Below the pieces are notes generated by a model that saw only the letters and a program-made list of their open reading frames with translations, made no database searches and had not been told where the DNA came from. 64,000 nt of DNA, from NCBI RefSeq assembly GCF_012562605.1, contig NZ_CP046224.1, positions 316,988 through 380,987 on the forward strand, given 5' to 3'. The translations under genes were made by a program, and so were the position numbers. The DNA is from Enterobacteriaceae endosymbiont of Plateumaris sericea. GTDB taxonomy: Bacteria; Pseudomonadota; Gammaproteobacteria; Enterobacterales; Enterobacteriaceae. Below, piece after piece: positions 42,601 through 55,531 of this stretch; positions within the stretch are counted from its first letter, which is position 1; each line of letters opens with the position of its first letter.

Positions 42601-43839
42601 TTCTAAAACATCCCAAACTACAGATTCTTCTTTTTCAACCATTTTTTTTGCAGATTTAATTGTAGTTGCTAATCCTTGTATTTCTAATTTTCCATATATA
42701 AATGGTTTAAATAATTCTAAAGCCATTTTTTTAGGTAAACCACATTGATTTAAATGTAAATAAGGTCCTACTGTAATAACAGATCTTCCTGAATAATCTA
42801 CTCTTTTTCCTAATAAATTTTGTCTAAACCTTCCTTGCTTACCTTTAATCATATCTGCTAATGATTTTAAAGGTCTTTTATTAGATCCTATTATTGCTCT
42901 TCCTCTTCTACCATTATCTAAAAGAGCATCAACTGCTTCTTGTAACATACGTTTTTCATTTCTTACTATAATATCAGGAGCTGATAATTCTAATAAACGT
43001 TTTAATCTATTATTACGATTAATAACACGACGATATAAATCATTTAAATCAGAAGTAGCAAATCTTCCTCCGTCTAATGGTACTAAAGGTCTTAAATCAG
43101 GAGGTAAAACTGGTAATACATTCATTATCATCCATTCCGGTTTATTTCCTGAATGAATAAAAGATTCAAGTAATTTTATACGTTTAGTAATTTTTTTTCT
43201 TTTAGTTTCAGAATTAGTATTATATAATTCATTACGTAAAAATTCACATTCTTCTTCTAAATTAATATTTTTTAACAAGTATTCAATAGCTTCTGCTCCC
43301 ATTTTTGCATTAAATTCATCTCCAAATTCTTCTAATGCATCTAAATATTGTTCTTCTGTTAAAATTTGTCTTTTATTTAATTTTGTTATACCTTCTTCAA
43401 CAATAACATAAGATTCAAAATATAATACTCTTTCGATATCTTTTAATGGCATATTTAATAATAATCCTATCCTAGAAGGTAATGATTTTAAAAACCATAT
43501 ATGTGCAGTAGGAGATGCAAGTTCAATATGTCCCATTCTTTCACGTCTAACTTTAGTTTGTGTAACTTCAACACCACATTTTTCACATATTACACCACGA
43601 TGTTTTAATCTTTTATATTTTCCACATAGACACTCATAATCTTTTACAGGTCCAAAAATACGAGCACAAAATAAACCATCTCTTTCTGGTTTAAAAGTAC
43701 GATAATTAATTGTTTCTGGTTTTTTTACTTCTCCAAAAGACCAAGATCTAATTATATCAGAAGAAGCTAAAGAAATTTTTATTGCGTCAAATTCTTCTAT
43801 TCTATTTGGTGATTTTAAAAGCTTAAATAAATCTTTCAC
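39640..43839 (-). CDS. rpoC: RNA polymerase subunit beta'
   Basis: Largest polymerase subunit, holding the catalytic magnesium. The N-terminal zinc cluster is C70, C72, C85, C88. The magnesium loop [12 protein letters not shown] is intact. The bridge helix and trigger loop regions ([25 protein letters not shown]) and the second zinc site ([20 protein letters not shown]) are conserved. Length is 1399 against 1407. It is separated by 68 bases from rpoB. Confidence 0.98.
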   Translation of the reverse strand: MKDLFKLLKSPNRIEEFDAIKISLASSDIIRSWSFGEVKKPETINYRTFKPERDGLFCARIFGPVKDYECLCGKYKRLKHRGVICEKCGVEVTQTKVRRERMGHIELASPTAHIWFLKSLPSRIGLLLNMPLKDIERVLYFESYVIVEEGITKLNKRQILTEEQYLDALEEFGDEFNAKMGAEAIEYLLKNINLEEECEFLRNELYNTNSETKRKKITKRIKLLESFIHSGNKPEWMIMNVLPVLPPDLRPLVPLDGGRFATSDLNDLYRRVINRNNRLKRLLELSAPDIIVRNEKRMLQEAVDALLDNGRRGRAIIGSNKRPLKSLADMIKGKQGRFRQNLLGKRVDYSGRSVITVGPYLHLNQCGLPKKMALELFKPFIYGKLEIQGLATTIKSAKKMVEKEESVVWDVLEEVIREHPILLNRAPTLHRLGIQAFEPILIEGKAIQLHPLVCAAYNADFDGDQMAVHIPLTLEAQLEARALMMSTNNILSPANGEPIIVPSQDVVLGLYYMTRERINAKGEDMILSNPKEAEKAYRTGQGDLHARVKVRITEYYKNKNNEWIKNRNIVNTTIGRAIFWMYVPKGLPYKIINKTLGKKSISKMLNICYRILGLKPTVIFADKIMYTGFYYAARSGSSVGIDDIIIPKKKSSIILEAESEVSEIQEQFQSGLVTSGERYNKVIDIWSVANEKVAQAMMKNLSTENVINKKGIIEKQISFNNIFMMADSGARGSAAQIRQLAGMRGLMAKPDGSIIETPITANFREGLNVLQYFISTHGARKGLADTALKTANSGYLTRRLVDVAQDLVITENDCLTKNGIEISPIIEGGDVKESLRERVLGRVTAKDILIPGKKNILIPRNTLLNEKYCDLLDQYSIDTIEVRSVVSCETDFGVCANCYGRDLARGHIINKGEAIGVIAAQSIGEPGTQLTMRTFHIGGAASRVASESSIQIKDKGTINLTNMKSVINSDGKLVITSRNVKLKILDKFGRVKEKYKIPYGAIITKKNGEKINSGEIIAYWDPHTMPIISEVNGKVKFIDMLDSQTIIRQTDELTGLSSIVVLDTSERTSIGKDLRPMLKIVNYKNEDILIPGTDIPAHYFLPSKTIVHLENGVNIHAGDIIARIPQESGGTKDITGGLPRVADLFEARRPKESAILAEISGVISFGKETKGKRRIIISPINNNEDIYEEMIPKWRQINVFEGELVNKGDIISDGSESPHDILRLKGVNEVTNYIINEVQEVYRLQGVKINDKHIEVIIRQMLRKATIKNKGDSDFLDGEQVEVSQIKITNKKLKEQGKKIISYTHDLLGITKASLATASFISAASFQETTRVLTEASVAGKFDGLRGLKENVIVGRLIPAGTGYSYHKNRIKKRKNNITTTASASANLTELLNANLNKE

Positions 43840-43907
43840 AAAAAAATTACCTCACTCATATTAGGAATTAATAAAAGTATTTAAATTAAAATAATTAATT
43901 ATAAATT

Positions 43908-46900
43908 TTATTCTTTATTTTCTAATTCAATATTTATTCCTAATGAACGTATTTCTTTAAGCAAAACATTAAATGATTCTGGCATTCCTGGTTCCATTTG
44001 GTGATTTCCATCAACAATATTTTTATACATTTTTGTTCTACCATTTACATCATCAGATTTAATTGTTAACATTTCTTGTAAAGTATATGCTGCTCCATAT
44101 GCTTCTAAAGCCCATACTTCCATTTCTCCAAATCTTTGCCCTCCAAATTGAGCTTTACCTCCTAATGGTTGTTGTGTAACTAAACTATATGATCCTGTAG
44201 ATCTTGCATGCATCTTATCATCTACTAAATGATTTAATTTTAACATATACATATAGCCTACAGTTACAGGTCTTTCAAATTTTTCACCTATAAGACCATC
44301 ATATAATGTAATTTGTCCTGAAATTGGTAAACCAGAAAGTTTTAATAATTTTTTTATTTCACTTTCTTTAGCTCCATCAAAAACTGGAGTTGCAATTGGC
44401 ATCCCTTGTTTTAAATTATTTGCTAAAGATAATATTTCTTTATCTGAAAAATTATTAAAATCTATATTTTGTCTAATATTATTACCTATATTATAAGCTT
44501 TTTGAATAAAACAACGTATTTCTTCAATATTTTTTTGTTGTTGTAATAATAAGTTAATTTTATTACCAATACCTTTTGCAGCCATACCTAAATGTGTTTC
44601 TAAAATTTGTCCTATATTCATTCTAGATGGAACACCTAAAGGATTTAATACAATATCAACAGGATAACCATTATCATCATACGGCATATCTTCTACAGGA
44701 CAAATTTTAGATATTACTCCTTTATTACCATGTCTTCCTGCCATTTTATCTCCTGGTTGTACTTGTCTTTTAACAGCTAAATTAACTTTAACTATTTTTA
44801 ATATACCAGGAGCTAAATCATCACCTTGAGTTATTTTCTTTTTTTGTATATTAAGTATTTTATTAAATTTTATTTTTAATTCATCATATTGTTTTATGAG
44901 ATTATTTAATTTATTTCCTTTTTCTTTATTTTGAGAAGAAAATAATTTAACCCAATGATTTAAAGAATATTTTAATATATCTTCTTTATGAATACCATTT
45001 TGTATTAGAAATAAACGTATACGTGTAAAAATATTTACTTCAAATATTTTTTGTTCATCAAACAAATCTTTTTTAATTTGTTTTAATTCCATTTCCTCAA
45101 TTTCTAAAGTTCTTTTATCTTTTTTTACTCCATCTCTTGTAAAAATTTTTACATCAATAACAGTACCTGAAACTCCATTAGGAACTCGTAATGATGTATC
45201 TTTTACATCAGAAGCTTTTTCTCCAAAGATAGCACGTAATAATTTTTCTTCTGGTGATAATTGTGTTTCTCCTTTAGGAGTAACTTTTCCAACTAAAATA
45301 TCACCACTTGTTACTTCAGCACCAATATATACAATACCTGATTCATCTAATTTAGATAAAGAAGATTCACTAACATTAGGAATATCTGAAGTAATTTCTT
45401 CAGATCCTAATTTAGTATCACGAGATATACATGATAATTCTTGTATATGAATAGTTGTAAATCTATCTTCTTGTACAATTTTTTCTGAAAGTAATATAGA
45501 ATCTTCAAAATTATAACCATTCCATGGCATAAAAGCTACTCTCATATTCTGGCCAAGTGCTAATTCACCCAAATCTGTAGAAGGCCCATCTGCTAATACA
45601 TCTCCTTTTTCTACTAAATCATTTAACTTAATACATGGAATTTGATTAATACAAGTATTTTGATTAGATCTTGTATATTTAGTTAAATGATAAATATCAA
45701 TACCTTTTGTTTGTATATTTGTTTCATCATTATCATTAATTTTGATAATAATACGAGATGCATCTACATATTGTACAATTCCTGAATTTTTTGCAATAAT
45801 AGTTACCCCTGAATCTACAGCTACTATTCTTTCCATTCCAGTACCAACTAAAGGTTTTTCTGATTTTAAAGTAGGTACAGCTTGTCTTTGCATATTAGCA
45901 CCCATTAATGCTCTATTTGCATCATCATGTTCTAAAAATGGAATTAAAGAAGCTCCTACAGAAACTATTTGTTGATTTGAAACATCCATATAATTAATTT
46001 GTTCTTTTTTAAATAAACTAGATTCACCTTTATTTCTACATGTAACTAAATCATTTAAAATTAATCCATTTGATGGATTAATTTTAGTATTAGCTTGAGC
46101 AATAATAAAATTTCCTTCTTCTATAGAAGATAAATAGTGAATAATATTAGTAACATAAGCATTATTAACACAACGATAAGGTGTTTCTAAAAAACCATAT
46201 TTATTAGTTCTCGCATAAACTGATAATGAATTAATTAAACCTATATTAGGACCTTCTGGTGTTTCAATAGGACATACTCTACCATAATGAGTAGGATGAA
46301 CATCTCTAACTTCAAAACCTGCCCTTTCTCTAGTTAAACCTCCCGGTCCTAAAGCTGAAATACGTCTTTTATGTGTAATTTCTGATAATGGATTATTTTG
46401 ATCCATAAATTGAGATAATTGGCTTGAACAAAAAAATTCTTTTATAGCAGCAGAAATAGGTTTAGCATTAATCATATCTTGAGGCATTACATTATTATTA
46501 TCACTTAATGATAATCGTTCTTTAACAGAACGTTCAACACGAATTAATCCTATACGAAATTGATTTTCTACCATTTCTCCAACAGATCTAATTCTTCTAT
46601 TACCTAAATGATCAATATCATCTATTTCTCCTCTACCATTACGTATATCTATTAATTTTTTAATTACATCAATAATATCTTGTTTATTTAAAATTCCAGA
46701 ACCAATTATATTATTACGTAATAAAGAACGATTAAATTTCATTCTTCCTACAGAAGATAAATCATAACGTTCTATATTAAAAAATAATTTTTTAAATAAT
46801 AATTCTGCTGATTCTTTAGTAGGAGGTTCACCAGGTCTCATCATTCTATATATTTCTACTAAAGCTTCTAATTTATCAGCAGTAACATCTATTCTTAATG

Positions 46901-47951
46901 TCTCAGATATATATGGACCATTATCTAAATCATTAGTAAATATTGTATCAATTACGTCATATTCATGAGTTTCTAATATTTTATCAATACTATCTAATTC
47001 TAAATAAGAATTAGCAGAAATTATAATTTCTCCTGTTTTACTATTTATATAATCTTTAGATACTACTTTTCCTATAAGATAATCTTTTGGTATGTTTATA
47101 TATTTAATTTTATTTTTTTTTAAATTATTTATATGTCTTAAAGTAATACGTTTTCCTTTTTCTATATAAATTATACCATTAACTATTATATCAAATAATG
47201 CTGTTTCTCCTCTTAATCTATCTGGTATTAATTTTATTGATAATTTTTCATTTTTGATAATATAGATGTTTTTTTCAAAAAAAATATCTAAAATTTTTTC
47301 AGTATCATAACCTAAAGCTTTTAACATTATTGTAACTGGTAACTTTCTTCTTCTATCAATACGAAAAAAAATATTATCTTTTGGATCAAATTCAACATCT
47401 AACCATGATCCTCTATATGGAATAATACGAGCATTATATAATATTTTCCCTGAAGTATGTGTTTTTCCTTTATCACTATCAAAAAATACTCCAGGACTAC
47501 GGTGTAATTGAGATACTACTACTCTTTCAATACCATTAATTATAAAAGTACCATTTTTTGTCATTAATGGAATTTCTCCCATATATACTTCTTGTTCTTT
47601 TATAATTTTTTTATTTATTTCTGATAATTCTTTATTATGAATAATTAATTGTAATATTACACGTAAAGGTGCAGAATAAGTCATACCTCTTATTTTACAT
47701 TCTTTAACATTAAAAATAGCTTTACCCAAACGATAATTTATATAATGTAATTCACAATTACCACTATAACTTTTTATTGGAAAAATAGATTTAAAAGCAG
47801 CCTCTAATCCATATTTCCCCGTAAGATCTTGTTTTATAAATTTTTTAAATGAATCAAGTTGTATAGAAAGTAAATATGGAATACTTAAAACTTGAGATTG
47901 TTTACCAAAATCTTTACGAATACGTTTTTTTTCAGTTTGAGAATAAACCAT
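43908..47951 (-). CDS. rpoB: RNA polymerase subunit beta
   Basis: Second large subunit of the polymerase core. Conserved blocks include the rifampicin-pocket region around [24 protein letters not shown], the [17 protein letters not shown] block, [16 protein letters not shown], and the C-terminal [23 protein letters not shown]. Length 1347 against 1342. A 176-base spacer with a weak 6-bp hairpin separates it from rplL. In E. coli that spacer carries an attenuator and an RNase III site. Confidence 0.98.
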   Translation of the reverse strand: MVYSQTEKKRIRKDFGKQSQVLSIPYLLSIQLDSFKKFIKQDLTGKYGLEAAFKSIFPIKSYSGNCELHYINYRLGKAIFNVKECKIRGMTYSAPLRVILQLIIHNKELSEINKKIIKEQEVYMGEIPLMTKNGTFIINGIERVVVSQLHRSPGVFFDSDKGKTHTSGKILYNARIIPYRGSWLDVEFDPKDNIFFRIDRRRKLPVTIMLKALGYDTEKILDIFFEKNIYIIKNEKLSIKLIPDRLRGETALFDIIVNGIIYIEKGKRITLRHINNLKKNKIKYINIPKDYLIGKVVSKDYINSKTGEIIISANSYLELDSIDKILETHEYDVIDTIFTNDLDNGPYISETLRIDVTADKLEALVEIYRMMRPGEPPTKESAELLFKKLFFNIERYDLSSVGRMKFNRSLLRNNIIGSGILNKQDIIDVIKKLIDIRNGRGEIDDIDHLGNRRIRSVGEMVENQFRIGLIRVERSVKERLSLSDNNNVMPQDMINAKPISAAIKEFFCSSQLSQFMDQNNPLSEITHKRRISALGPGGLTRERAGFEVRDVHPTHYGRVCPIETPEGPNIGLINSLSVYARTNKYGFLETPYRCVNNAYVTNIIHYLSSIEEGNFIIAQANTKINPSNGLILNDLVTCRNKGESSLFKKEQINYMDVSNQQIVSVGASLIPFLEHDDANRALMGANMQRQAVPTLKSEKPLVGTGMERIVAVDSGVTIIAKNSGIVQYVDASRIIIKINDNDETNIQTKGIDIYHLTKYTRSNQNTCINQIPCIKLNDLVEKGDVLADGPSTDLGELALGQNMRVAFMPWNGYNFEDSILLSEKIVQEDRFTTIHIQELSCISRDTKLGSEEITSDIPNVSESSLSKLDESGIVYIGAEVTSGDILVGKVTPKGETQLSPEEKLLRAIFGEKASDVKDTSLRVPNGVSGTVIDVKIFTRDGVKKDKRTLEIEEMELKQIKKDLFDEQKIFEVNIFTRIRLFLIQNGIHKEDILKYSLNHWVKLFSSQNKEKGNKLNNLIKQYDELKIKFNKILNIQKKKITQGDDLAPGILKIVKVNLAVKRQVQPGDKMAGRHGNKGVISKICPVEDMPYDDNGYPVDIVLNPLGVPSRMNIGQILETHLGMAAKGIGNKINLLLQQQKNIEEIRCFIQKAYNIGNNIRQNIDFNNFSDKEILSLANNLKQGMPIATPVFDGAKESEIKKLLKLSGLPISGQITLYDGLIGEKFERPVTVGYMYMLKLNHLVDDKMHARSTGSYSLVTQQPLGGKAQFGGQRFGEMEVWALEAYGAAYTLQEMLTIKSDDVNGRTKMYKNIVDGNHQMEPGMPESFNVLLKEIRSLGINIELENKE

Positions 47952-48127
47952 ATGGTTCCTCAGTTATCTGATAAATTGAGTAAATTTATTCACTATCTGT
48001 ATATTAATGAATAGTGTACATATTATTTTAAATTTAAATTTTATTTGAATAATATCTAATATATATTATAAAATGTTTTAAAAAAATTTAGTAATTTTAT
48101 AATTAATATTATTTATATGTTAAAAAA

Positions 48128-48499
48128 TTATTTTATTTCTATTTCAGCTCCAGATATTTTTAATATTTTTTCTAAAGCTAAAGCTTCTTCTTTATTAATA
48201 GCTTCTTTAAGTATAACAGGAGCTGATTCTACTAAATCTTTAGCTTCTTTTAATCCTAAGCTTATAGCATTTCTTACTGCTTTTATAACTGCTATTTTAT
48301 TTTTACCTATATTTTTTAAATACACATTAAATTCAGTTTGCTCTTCTACTTCTTCTACAATTTTATCATTAGCTGTATTTGTCATAATAGTAGCTGATGA
48401 TACTCCAAATTTTTTTTCCATATCACTTATTAAATCCATTATATCCATAATAGACATAGTACTAACAGCTTCTATTATTTGTTTTTTAGTTATAGACAT
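48128..48499 (-). CDS. rplL: 50S ribosomal protein L7/L12
   Basis: Stalk dimer that recruits translation GTPases. The N-terminal dimerisation helices (1-30), the linker and the C-terminal factor-binding domain with [21 protein letters not shown] are visible. Length 123 against 121. The hinge, usually Ala/Gly-rich, is here Asn/Glu-rich. Downstream of rplJ with a 53-base gap. Confidence 0.97.
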   Translation of the reverse strand: MSITKKQIIEAVSTMSIMDIMDLISDMEKKFGVSSATIMTNTANDKIVEEVEEQTEFNVYLKNIGKNKIAVIKAVRNAISLGLKEAKDLVESAPVILKEAINKEEALALEKILKISGAEIEIK

Positions 48500-48552
48500 A
48501 AAAAATTCCTAAAAGTTAAAAATAATGTATTATTTTTAATAAAAATTATTTT

Positions 48553-49053
48553 TTATAAATTAATTTTTTTTGTATTTTTAATAACTACTAATATTTTAAT
48601 AAATTTTCCTATAGCAGACTCTTTAATTATAGCTAACATAAGAGATAAAGCTTCTTTATAAGTAGGTAATTTAGCTAGTTTATCGATATCTTTAGCATCA
48701 ATTAATTTACCATTAAAAGATGCAATTTTAATTTTAAAATTAGTATTAGTTTTAGAAAAGTTTTTAAATAAACGTGCTGCTGCACCAGGATGTTTAAGTG
48801 AATATCCAATTAATATTGGTCCATTTAATTGATTTTGTAAACATTCAAAATTACTATTTTTTATAATTAATTTTAATAATTTATTTCTAACTACTCCTAT
48901 AAAAACATTATTTTCACGACTGTTTTTTCTTAATTGAGTAATATTGTTAACACTTACACCACAAGCATTAGCAATAACAACAGACAAAGCTTTTTGATTT
49001 ATTTTACTTAATTTTGCAACAATCATTTTTTTTTCTTTAATATTTAATGGCAT
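48553..49053 (-). CDS. rplJ: 50S ribosomal protein L10
   Basis: Base of the ribosomal stalk. The N-terminus (MPLNIKEKKMIVAKLSKIN) and VVRNKLLKLIIKNSNFECL match the family. Length 166 against 165, including the C-terminal helix that binds L7/L12. A 154-base leader separates it from rplA; in E. coli the matching leader is the L10-L12 autoregulatory target, but I cannot confirm the fold here. Confidence 0.96.
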   Translation of the reverse strand: MPLNIKEKKMIVAKLSKINQKALSVVIANACGVSVNNITQLRKNSRENNVFIGVVRNKLLKLIIKNSNFECLQNQLNGPILIGYSLKHPGAAARLFKNFSKTNTNFKIKIASFNGKLIDAKDIDKLAKLPTYKEALSLMLAIIKESAIGKFIKILVVIKNTKKINL

Positions 49054-49207
49054 TATATTATTGCACTCCTGAGTTTTAATATAAAAGAATTAAATAATTA
49101 GAATTGATATTTTAAATATAAAATAATTGTATTTAAATATGTATATGATATTTTTAATTAAAAACAATTATTTTAATATAAAAAAAACTATTCGTAAAGT
49201 AAAAAAA

Positions 49208-49903
49208 TTAAATATTTATTAAAGACGTTGTTATATTAATAGAAATTCCCATTGTCGATGAAATATATATTTTTTTAATAAAATTTCCTTTTATTTGTGA
49301 TGGTTTATGTTTTTTTAAAATATTTATTATATACTCTATATTTTCTTTTATTTTATAATTATCAAAATTAATTTTACCTATATTAGTATGAATAATACCA
49401 TTTTTATCATTACGTAAAGTAATTTGTCCTTTTTTAATTTTATTTATAGTTTCTTTTATATTTTCAGTAATGGTTCCTAGTTTAGGATTAGGCATTATCC
49501 CTCGTGGACCTAAAATTGGAGCTAATTTTCTAACTAAATTCATTGCTTCTGGAAGAGTTATTACTACATTAATTTTTTTTTCACCATTTTTAATTTTTAT
49601 TGCTAAATCTTCCATACCAACTAAATCTGCACCTGCTTCTTTAGCTTCTATTGCTTTATCTCCGTGAGCAAATACAGCAATTTTTATACGTTTGCCTGTT
49701 CCATGTGGTAAAATAATATTTTTTCTAATATTTTGTTCTGATTTTTTTGAATCAATACCTAATTGTATTGCAATATCAATACTTTCAATAAAATTAACTG
49801 TACTAAATTTTTTTAACTCATTAATAGCTTCATCAATAGAAAATTTTTTATTTTGATTAATTTTACTATACATATTAGTCATACGTTTTGTTTGTTTAAC
49901 CAT
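49208..49903 (-). CDS. rplA: 50S ribosomal protein L1
   Basis: L1 stalk protein bound to 23S rRNA and also a translational repressor of its own operon in E. coli. Conserved are AKEAGADLVGMEDL and the LAPILGPRGIMPNPKLGT block. Length 231 against 234. Only 9 bases after rplK, consistent with the paired rplKA transcript. Confidence 0.97.
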   Translation of the reverse strand: MVKQTKRMTNMYSKINQNKKFSIDEAINELKKFSTVNFIESIDIAIQLGIDSKKSEQNIRKNIILPHGTGKRIKIAVFAHGDKAIEAKEAGADLVGMEDLAIKIKNGEKKINVVITLPEAMNLVRKLAPILGPRGIMPNPKLGTITENIKETINKIKKGQITLRNDKNGIIHTNIGKINFDNYKIKENIEYIINILKKHKPSQIKGNFIKKIYISSTMGISINITTSLINI

Positions 49904-49912
49904 TATTATACT

Positions 49913-50341
49913 TTAATCCTCTATTACTAAACCCATAGAAAGAGCTGTTCCTTCTATAGAAAGCATCATTGCTTCAATATTTACTCCTGTCATATCAACA
50001 GATTTCAATTTTGCTATCTGACGAATTTGATCATGAGTTATTTTACCTATTTTTTCTATTTTTGGTTTACTAGAACCAGATTTAATTCCTATTGCTTTTT
50101 TTATTAAAAATGATGCAGGAGGTGTTTTTGTAATAAATGAAAAAGAACGATCTAAATAAATAGTAATTATAACAGGAATAGGCATGCCTTTTTCTAAATT
50201 ACTAGTTTGAATATTAAATTTTTTACAAAAATCCATTATATTAATTCCATGTTGACCTAATGCTGGTCCAATAGGAGGACTAGGATTAGCAATTCCTGCT
50301 GAAACTTGTAATTTAACATAAGTTTTAATTTTTTTTGCCAT
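49913..50341 (-). CDS. rplK: 50S ribosomal protein L11
   Basis: Factor-binding centre protein. The proline-rich N-terminal motif [15 protein letters not shown] and the C-terminal rRNA-binding domain ([25 protein letters not shown]) are intact. Length is 142, equal to E. coli. It follows nusG by 57 bases. Confidence 0.97.
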   Translation of the reverse strand: MAKKIKTYVKLQVSAGIANPSPPIGPALGQHGINIMDFCKKFNIQTSNLEKGMPIPVIITIYLDRSFSFITKTPPASFLIKKAIGIKSGSSKPKIEKIGKITHDQIRQIAKLKSVDMTGVNIEAMMLSIEGTALSMGLVIED

Positions 50342-50398
50342 TATTATTCCTTGTAATTAATAATTTAATTAAAAAATAAAAAATTTTATATAAATTAA

Positions 50399-50944
50399 TT
50401 ATCCTTTTTCTACTTGACTAAAATCTAAATCAACAGGTGTTGCTCTACCAAAAATTGATACTGATACTTTTAAACGACTTTTTTCATAATCAACTTCTTC
50501 AACAACACCATTAAAATCAGAAAAAGGACCATCGTTTACACGAATCATTTCTCCAGCTTCAAATAATATTTTTGGTCTTGGTTTATCTCCAATTTGTTGA
50601 AGGCGACTTTTTATTATATCTATTTCTTTATTACTAATAGGTGATGGATTATCAGAAGTACCTCCTACAAAACCTAATACTCTAGGAACGCTACGAACTA
50701 AATGCCAACTAATATCTTTCATAATCATATTAATTAAAATATATCCAGGAAAAAATTTACGTTCACTTTTATAACGTTGTCCACTACGAATTTCTACAAC
50801 TTCTTCTGTAGGTATTAAAATATCTCCAAAAAGTTCATCCATATTATTAATATTAATATGTTCTTTAAGAGATTGTGCTACACGATTTTCAAATCCAGAT
50901 CGAGCTTGAATTACATACCATCTTTTTTGTATAGATTTAGTCAT
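50399..50944 (-). CDS. nusG: Transcription elongation/termination factor NusG
   Basis: NGN domain with [19 protein letters not shown] and the [10 protein letters not shown] block, followed by a KOW domain ([25 protein letters not shown]). Length 181, the same as E. coli. It abuts secE with no gap, the universal pairing. Confidence 0.97.
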   Translation of the reverse strand: MTKSIQKRWYVIQARSGFENRVAQSLKEHININNMDELFGDILIPTEEVVEIRSGQRYKSERKFFPGYILINMIMKDISWHLVRSVPRVLGFVGGTSDNPSPISNKEIDIIKSRLQQIGDKPRPKILFEAGEMIRVNDGPFSDFNGVVEEVDYEKSRLKVSVSIFGRATPVDLDFSQVEKG

Positions 50945-51328
50945 TTATAATCTCATATTAGTTAAAAAAGATATTAAATAAATTAAAATGCTATCAAGTC
51001 CCCAAATAATTATTGATATAATTAAAGTAATTATTATAATAATTAAAGTTACTTGTAAAGTTTCTTTATAAGTTGGCCAAATTACTTTACGTGTTTCTAT
51101 ACGTGCTTCACGAATAAATAAAAATATTTTTTTTCCTGTGTTAGTAGACAATATAATAAAAACTATTAAAATTAATATAGGGCAAATAACTATTATTCTG
51201 ATAGGAAATTCTATATTTTGATATAAATAATCATATATTATAATTGAAATAAATAAAAATATACTAATAGTCCATTTTATAATTTCTAAAATGTATTTAC
51301 TCCTTTTAAATCCTAAATTATTAATCAT
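50945..51328 (-). CDS. secE: Preprotein translocase subunit SecE
   Basis: Essential Sec channel clamp with three membrane segments (about 15-35, 42-62 and 95-120) as in enterobacteria. The conserved cytosolic segment FIREARIETRKVIWPTYKE lies before the last segment. Length 127 is identical to E. coli. It stands directly behind tuf, matching the E. coli tufB-secE join. Confidence 0.95.
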   Translation of the reverse strand: MINNLGFKRSKYILEIIKWTISIFLFISIIIYDYLYQNIEFPIRIIVICPILILIVFIILSTNTGKKIFLFIREARIETRKVIWPTYKETLQVTLIIIIITLIISIIIWGLDSILIYLISFLTNMRL

Positions 51329-51433
51329 ATATAAACCAATAAGAAATAAACTTAGTTCAATAACATGTTATTTAAATAATATTTAATAAAAATATTCTTT
51401 ATAATTAGATTATTTATGTTATTTTAAATTATT

Positions 51434-51470
51434 AAAAAAAGAATCAAAGGGATTAATATTTTAATACCCT
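51434..51470 (-). terminator. Candidate terminator or attenuator between tuf and secE
   Basis: On the minus strand AGGGTATTAA pairs with TTAATCCCT (one bulged base) and a T7 run (51440-51434) follows seven bases later. It would limit read-through from tuf into secE-nusG. The distance to the T run makes it weaker than a classic terminator. Confidence 0.5.
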
Positions 51471-51492
51471 ATCATCTTCTTTTATTTTATTA

Positions 51493-52677
51493 TTATTTTA
51501 ATATTTTAGTAACAACTCCAGCACCAACAGTTCTTCCACCCTCACGAATAGCAAATCTTAAACCATCAGTCATAGCAATAGGATTTATTAAAGTTACGGT
51601 CATTTTAATATTATCACCAGGCATTACCATTTCAATTTCTTCTGGTAATTCAATAGTTCCAGTAACATCAGTAGTTCTAAAATAAAATTGTGGACGATAA
51701 CCTTTAAAAAATGCAGTATGCCTTCCACCTTCATCTTTAGATAAAACATATACTTCTGATTCAAATTGAGTATGAGGTTTTATGGATCCTGGTTTAGCTA
51801 AAACCTGTCCTCTTTCAATCTCTTCTCTTTTAATACCTCGAAGTAAAATTCCTACATTTTCTCCAGCGCGACCTTCATCTAATAATTTACGAAACATTTC
51901 AACTCCTGTACAAGTAGATTTTACAGTATTTCTAATACCAACAATTTCTACTTCTTCTCCTACTTTAATTATTCCTCTTTCAACTCTTCCTGTTACAACT
52001 GTTCCTCTTCCAGAAATAGAAAAAACATCTTCAATTGGTAATAAAAACGGCTGTTCAATAGCTCTTTTAGGTTCAGGTATATAATTATCTAAACAATTTG
52101 ATAATTCAATAATTTTTTTCTCCCAAATTATATCACCTTCTAATGCTTTAAGAGCAGAACCACGAATTATTGGAGTTTTTTCTCCTGGAAAATCATATTG
52201 AGTTAATAAATCACGTATTTCCATTTCTACTAATTCTAATAATTCCTCATCATCAACTAAGTCACATTTATTAAGAAAAACAACAATATAAGGAACTCCA
52301 ACTTGTCTCGCTAATAAAATATGTTCTCTTGTTTGAGGCATTGGACCATCTGTAGCTGCAACTACTAATATAGCACCATCCATTTGTGCTGCTCCAGTAA
52401 TCATGTTTTTTACATAATCAGCATGTCCAGGACAATCTACATGTGCATAATGACGATATTTTGTATCATATTCTACATGAGAAGTATTAATAGTAATACC
52501 TCTTTCTTTTTCTTCTGGAGCATTATCTATTTGATCAAAAGCTTTAGCTGAACCACCATATTTTTTAGATAACACAGTTGTAATAGCTGCTGTCAAAGTT
52601 GTTTTACCATGATCAACATGTCCTATGGTACCTACATTAATATGTGGTTTAGAACGTTCAAATTTCTCTTTAGACAT
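51493..52677 (-). CDS. tuf: Elongation factor Tu (single copy at an operon junction)
   Basis: GTPase delivering aminoacyl-tRNA. The G motifs are GHVDHGKT (19-26), DCPGH (81-85) and NKCD; domains 2 and 3 are complete. Length is 394, the same as E. coli. In E. coli there are two copies: tufA ends the str operon and tufB opens the secE side. Here one gene has fusA upstream and secE downstream, so it occupies both positions. Its protein is among the most conserved in the window. Confidence 0.98.
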   Translation of the reverse strand: MSKEKFERSKPHINVGTIGHVDHGKTTLTAAITTVLSKKYGGSAKAFDQIDNAPEEKERGITINTSHVEYDTKYRHYAHVDCPGHADYVKNMITGAAQMDGAILVVAATDGPMPQTREHILLARQVGVPYIVVFLNKCDLVDDEELLELVEMEIRDLLTQYDFPGEKTPIIRGSALKALEGDIIWEKKIIELSNCLDNYIPEPKRAIEQPFLLPIEDVFSISGRGTVVTGRVERGIIKVGEEVEIVGIRNTVKSTCTGVEMFRKLLDEGRAGENVGILLRGIKREEIERGQVLAKPGSIKPHTQFESEVYVLSKDEGGRHTAFFKGYRPQFYFRTTDVTGTIELPEEIEMVMPGDNIKMTVTLINPIAMTDGLRFAIREGGRTVGAGVVTKILK

Positions 52678-52742
52678 AGAATAATTCCTTCTATATTATT
52701 TTCTTTTATAAAATAAAAAAAAATTATTTAATTATTGAACTA

Positions 52743-54860
52743 TTATTTACATCTAGAATCAATAATAATTTGTGAAATATTATTAGGTGCTTCAGTATAT
52801 TTTAAAAATTCCATAGAATATGATGATCTTCCTTGAGTATAAGAACGTAAATCAGTAGCATAACCAAACATTTCAGATAATGGTACACAAGCACGTATTA
52901 ATTTACCAGTTGGAATATTATCTATTCCTTCTATAATTCCTCTTCTACGATTTAAATCTCCTATTACATCTCCCATATATTCTTCAGGAGTTTCTACTTC
53001 TACCTTCATAATAGGTTCTAATAATACTGGATTAGCTTGTTTAAATGCATTTTTAAATGCAATTGAAGCGGCTAATTTAAATGCTAATTCTGAAGAATCT
53101 ACATCATGATATGATCCATAATGTAATCTAACTGCAATATTTACAACTGGATAACCAGCCATTGGTCCTGATTTTAACTGTTCTTGAATACTTTTATCTA
53201 TAGACGAAATATATTCACTAGGTATTACACCACCTTTTATATCGTTAGTAAATAAGTATCCTATGTTATTTTTTTTATTAAGTTTAATTGGAGATATATC
53301 TATAACAACATGACCATATTGTCCTCTTCCACCAGTTTGTTTTATATGTTTACCTTCTATATTTAATGCATCTTTTTTTATAGTTTCACGATAAGATACT
53401 TGAGGTTTACCAACATTAGCAGATACATTAAATTCTCTTTTCATCCTATCAACTATAATTTCTAAATGAAGTTCACCCATACCAGCAATTATAGTTTGGT
53501 TGCTTTCTTCATCAGTCCAAGTACGTAATGATGGATCTTCTTTTGTTAATCTATTTAATGCTAATCCCATTTTTTCTTGATCAACTTTAGTTTTAGGTTC
53601 TATTGCAATAGAAATTACAGGATCTGGAAATTCCATTTTTTCAAGAATAATACTTTTTTCAGGAGAACATAATGTATCTCCTGTAGTAACATCTTTTAAA
53701 CCAATCGCAGCAGCAATATCTCCAGCATGAACTTTTTTAATTTCTTCACGTTTATTAGCATGCATTTGTACGATTCTTCCAATTCGTTCTTTTTGCATTT
53801 TAATAGGATTAAAAATTAAATCACCACTACTTATTGTACCAGAATATACTCTAAAAAAAGTTAAGTTACCAACAAATGGATCGTTTGCTATTTTAAAAGC
53901 TAATGCAGAAAAAGGTTCATTATCATTGGATTTACGAATAGATAATATTTTTTGTTTATTATCTATAATTCCTTCTATAGGGGGTATATCAGTTGGTGCT
54001 GGTAAAAATTCAATTACTGCATCTAACATAGCTTGTACTCCTTTATTTTTAAAAGCAGAGCCACAAGTTATTAAAGTAATTTCATTATTTAATACTCTTT
54101 TTCTTAAAGATAATTTTATTTCCTTTTCAGAAAGATCTATTCCATCTAAATATTTATCCATTAATTTTTCATCTGATTCTACAGCTGATTCAATTAATTT
54201 TTGACGCCAAAAATTTGATTCTTTTATCATATTTCTGGGTATATTATTATAATTAAAAGTTGTACCTTGATCTTTATCATTCCAACTTATTGCCTTCATT
54301 TTAATTAAATCTATAACACCAATAAATTTATCTTCAGATCCAATAGGTAATTGAATTGGAACAGTTTCTGTAAATAAATTTTTTTGAATCTGGTTAACAA
54401 CTTTCAAAAAATTAGCTCCCATACGATCCATTTTATTTATAAATGCTATTCTTGGAACTTTATATTTATTTGCTTGTCTCCATACTGTTTCTGATTGTGG
54501 CTGAACACCTCCAACTGCACAATAAATCATTACTACTCCATCTAAAATTCTCATAGATCTTTCTACTTCAATTGTAAAATCAACATGTCCAGGTGTATCA
54601 ATAATATTAATTCTATGTGATTTATATTGGTTAGCCATTCCTGACCAAAAAGCTGTAGTAGCTGCTGATGTAATAGTAATCCCTCTTTCTTGTTCTTGTT
54701 CCATCCAATCCATAGTTGCAGCACCATCATGTACTTCACCTATTTTATGATTAACTCCAGTATAAAAAAGAATCCTTTCAGTAGTAGTAGTTTTACCTGC
54801 ATCAATATGTGCACTAATACCAATATTACGGTAACGTGTTATAGGAGTTATACGACTCAT
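52743..54860 (-). CDS. fusA: Elongation factor G
   Basis: Translocation GTPase. GTP motifs [17 protein letters not shown] and NKMDR are present, with domain IV segments GGRGQYGHV and [25 protein letters not shown] sequence. Length 705 against 704. A 178-base spacer from rpsG is longer than usual and contains a small hairpin (54911-54931, 8-base arms ATTCATTA/TAATGAAT) and a 7-base stem nearer rpsG. Either could modulate read-through; neither has a T run. Confidence 0.98.
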   Translation of the reverse strand: MSRITPITRYRNIGISAHIDAGKTTTTERILFYTGVNHKIGEVHDGAATMDWMEQEQERGITITSAATTAFWSGMANQYKSHRINIIDTPGHVDFTIEVERSMRILDGVVMIYCAVGGVQPQSETVWRQANKYKVPRIAFINKMDRMGANFLKVVNQIQKNLFTETVPIQLPIGSEDKFIGVIDLIKMKAISWNDKDQGTTFNYNNIPRNMIKESNFWRQKLIESAVESDEKLMDKYLDGIDLSEKEIKLSLRKRVLNNEITLITCGSAFKNKGVQAMLDAVIEFLPAPTDIPPIEGIIDNKQKILSIRKSNDNEPFSALAFKIANDPFVGNLTFFRVYSGTISSGDLIFNPIKMQKERIGRIVQMHANKREEIKKVHAGDIAAAIGLKDVTTGDTLCSPEKSIILEKMEFPDPVISIAIEPKTKVDQEKMGLALNRLTKEDPSLRTWTDEESNQTIIAGMGELHLEIIVDRMKREFNVSANVGKPQVSYRETIKKDALNIEGKHIKQTGGRGQYGHVVIDISPIKLNKKNNIGYLFTNDIKGGVIPSEYISSIDKSIQEQLKSGPMAGYPVVNIAVRLHYGSYHDVDSSELAFKLAASIAFKNAFKQANPVLLEPIMKVEVETPEEYMGDVIGDLNRRRGIIEGIDNIPTGKLIRACVPLSEMFGYATDLRSYTQGRSSYSMEFLKYTEAPNNISQIIIDSRCK

Positions 54861-55038
54861 TTGATTCCTCTATTATATATAAATACTGAAAAATTTAAAT
54901 ATATTATTAAATTCATTAAGCAATAATGAATATTACATAATATTGATATATTTATTAGCTACAACATATTTTATTGATGAATTTATTAGTTTAATAATTT
55001 AATACCTATCTATGTATTAAGTAATATATTGAAATTTA

Positions 55039-55509
55039 TTACCAACGATAATGAGCGAAAGCTTTATTAGCTTCAGCCATACGATGTACTTCTTCTTTTT
55101 TTTTAATTGCATTACCTTTGTTTTCGATAGCATCAGAGATTTCATGAGCTAATCTTAATGACATTGATTTATCATTTCTTTTTCTTGCAGCATCTACTAA
55201 CCAACGCATTGCTAATGTATTTCTTCTAGAAGGTCTAACTTCTACTGGAACCTGATAAGTTGATCCTCCTACTCTACGAGATTTTACTTCTACCATAGGT
55301 TTGACATTTTCTAATGCATTTAAAAAAATATCTAATTCATTTTTACCAGAATTTTTAGTTATTGATTTTAAAGCTGAATAAACAATAGATTCTGCTATAG
55401 ATTTTTTTCCATTAATCATTAGTATATTAATAAATTTAGCAAGTAAATTTGAATCAAATTTAGGATCTGGTAATATTTTACGTTGACTAATTATACGTCT
55501 ACGAGACAT
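55039..55509 (-). CDS. rpsG: 30S ribosomal protein S7
   Basis: Nucleates the 30S head. I chose the ATG at 55509 ([18 protein letters not shown]), which matches the family start and has GGAG nine bases upstream. An ATG at 55524 would add five residues and would overlap that ribosome site. Length 156 ends in NKAFAHYRW, like the short E. coli form. Only a few bases after rpsL. Confidence 0.97.
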   Translation of the reverse strand: MSRRRIISQRKILPDPKFDSNLLAKFINILMINGKKSIAESIVYSALKSITKNSGKNELDIFLNALENVKPMVEVKSRRVGGSTYQVPVEVRPSRRNTLAMRWLVDAARKRNDKSMSLRLAHEISDAIENKGNAIKKKEEVHRMAEANKAFAHYRW

Positions 55510-55531
55510 AATATAATACTCCATATTAATA

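Noticed and set aside
47991-48016. Hairpin CACTAT/ATAGTG in the rplL-rpoB spacer as an attenuator
   Set aside because: Six pairs with a 14-base loop and no T run are weak in this composition.
48117-48512. Plus-strand frame of 131 codons over rplL
   Set aside because: It is the antisense shadow of a clear L7/L12 gene. Similar shadows over rpsA, deaD, rpoC, rpoB, rplA, tuf and fusA were also dropped.
55510-55524. Upstream ATG adding five residues to S7
   Set aside because: It overlaps the GGAG ribosome site for the conserved start at 55509.
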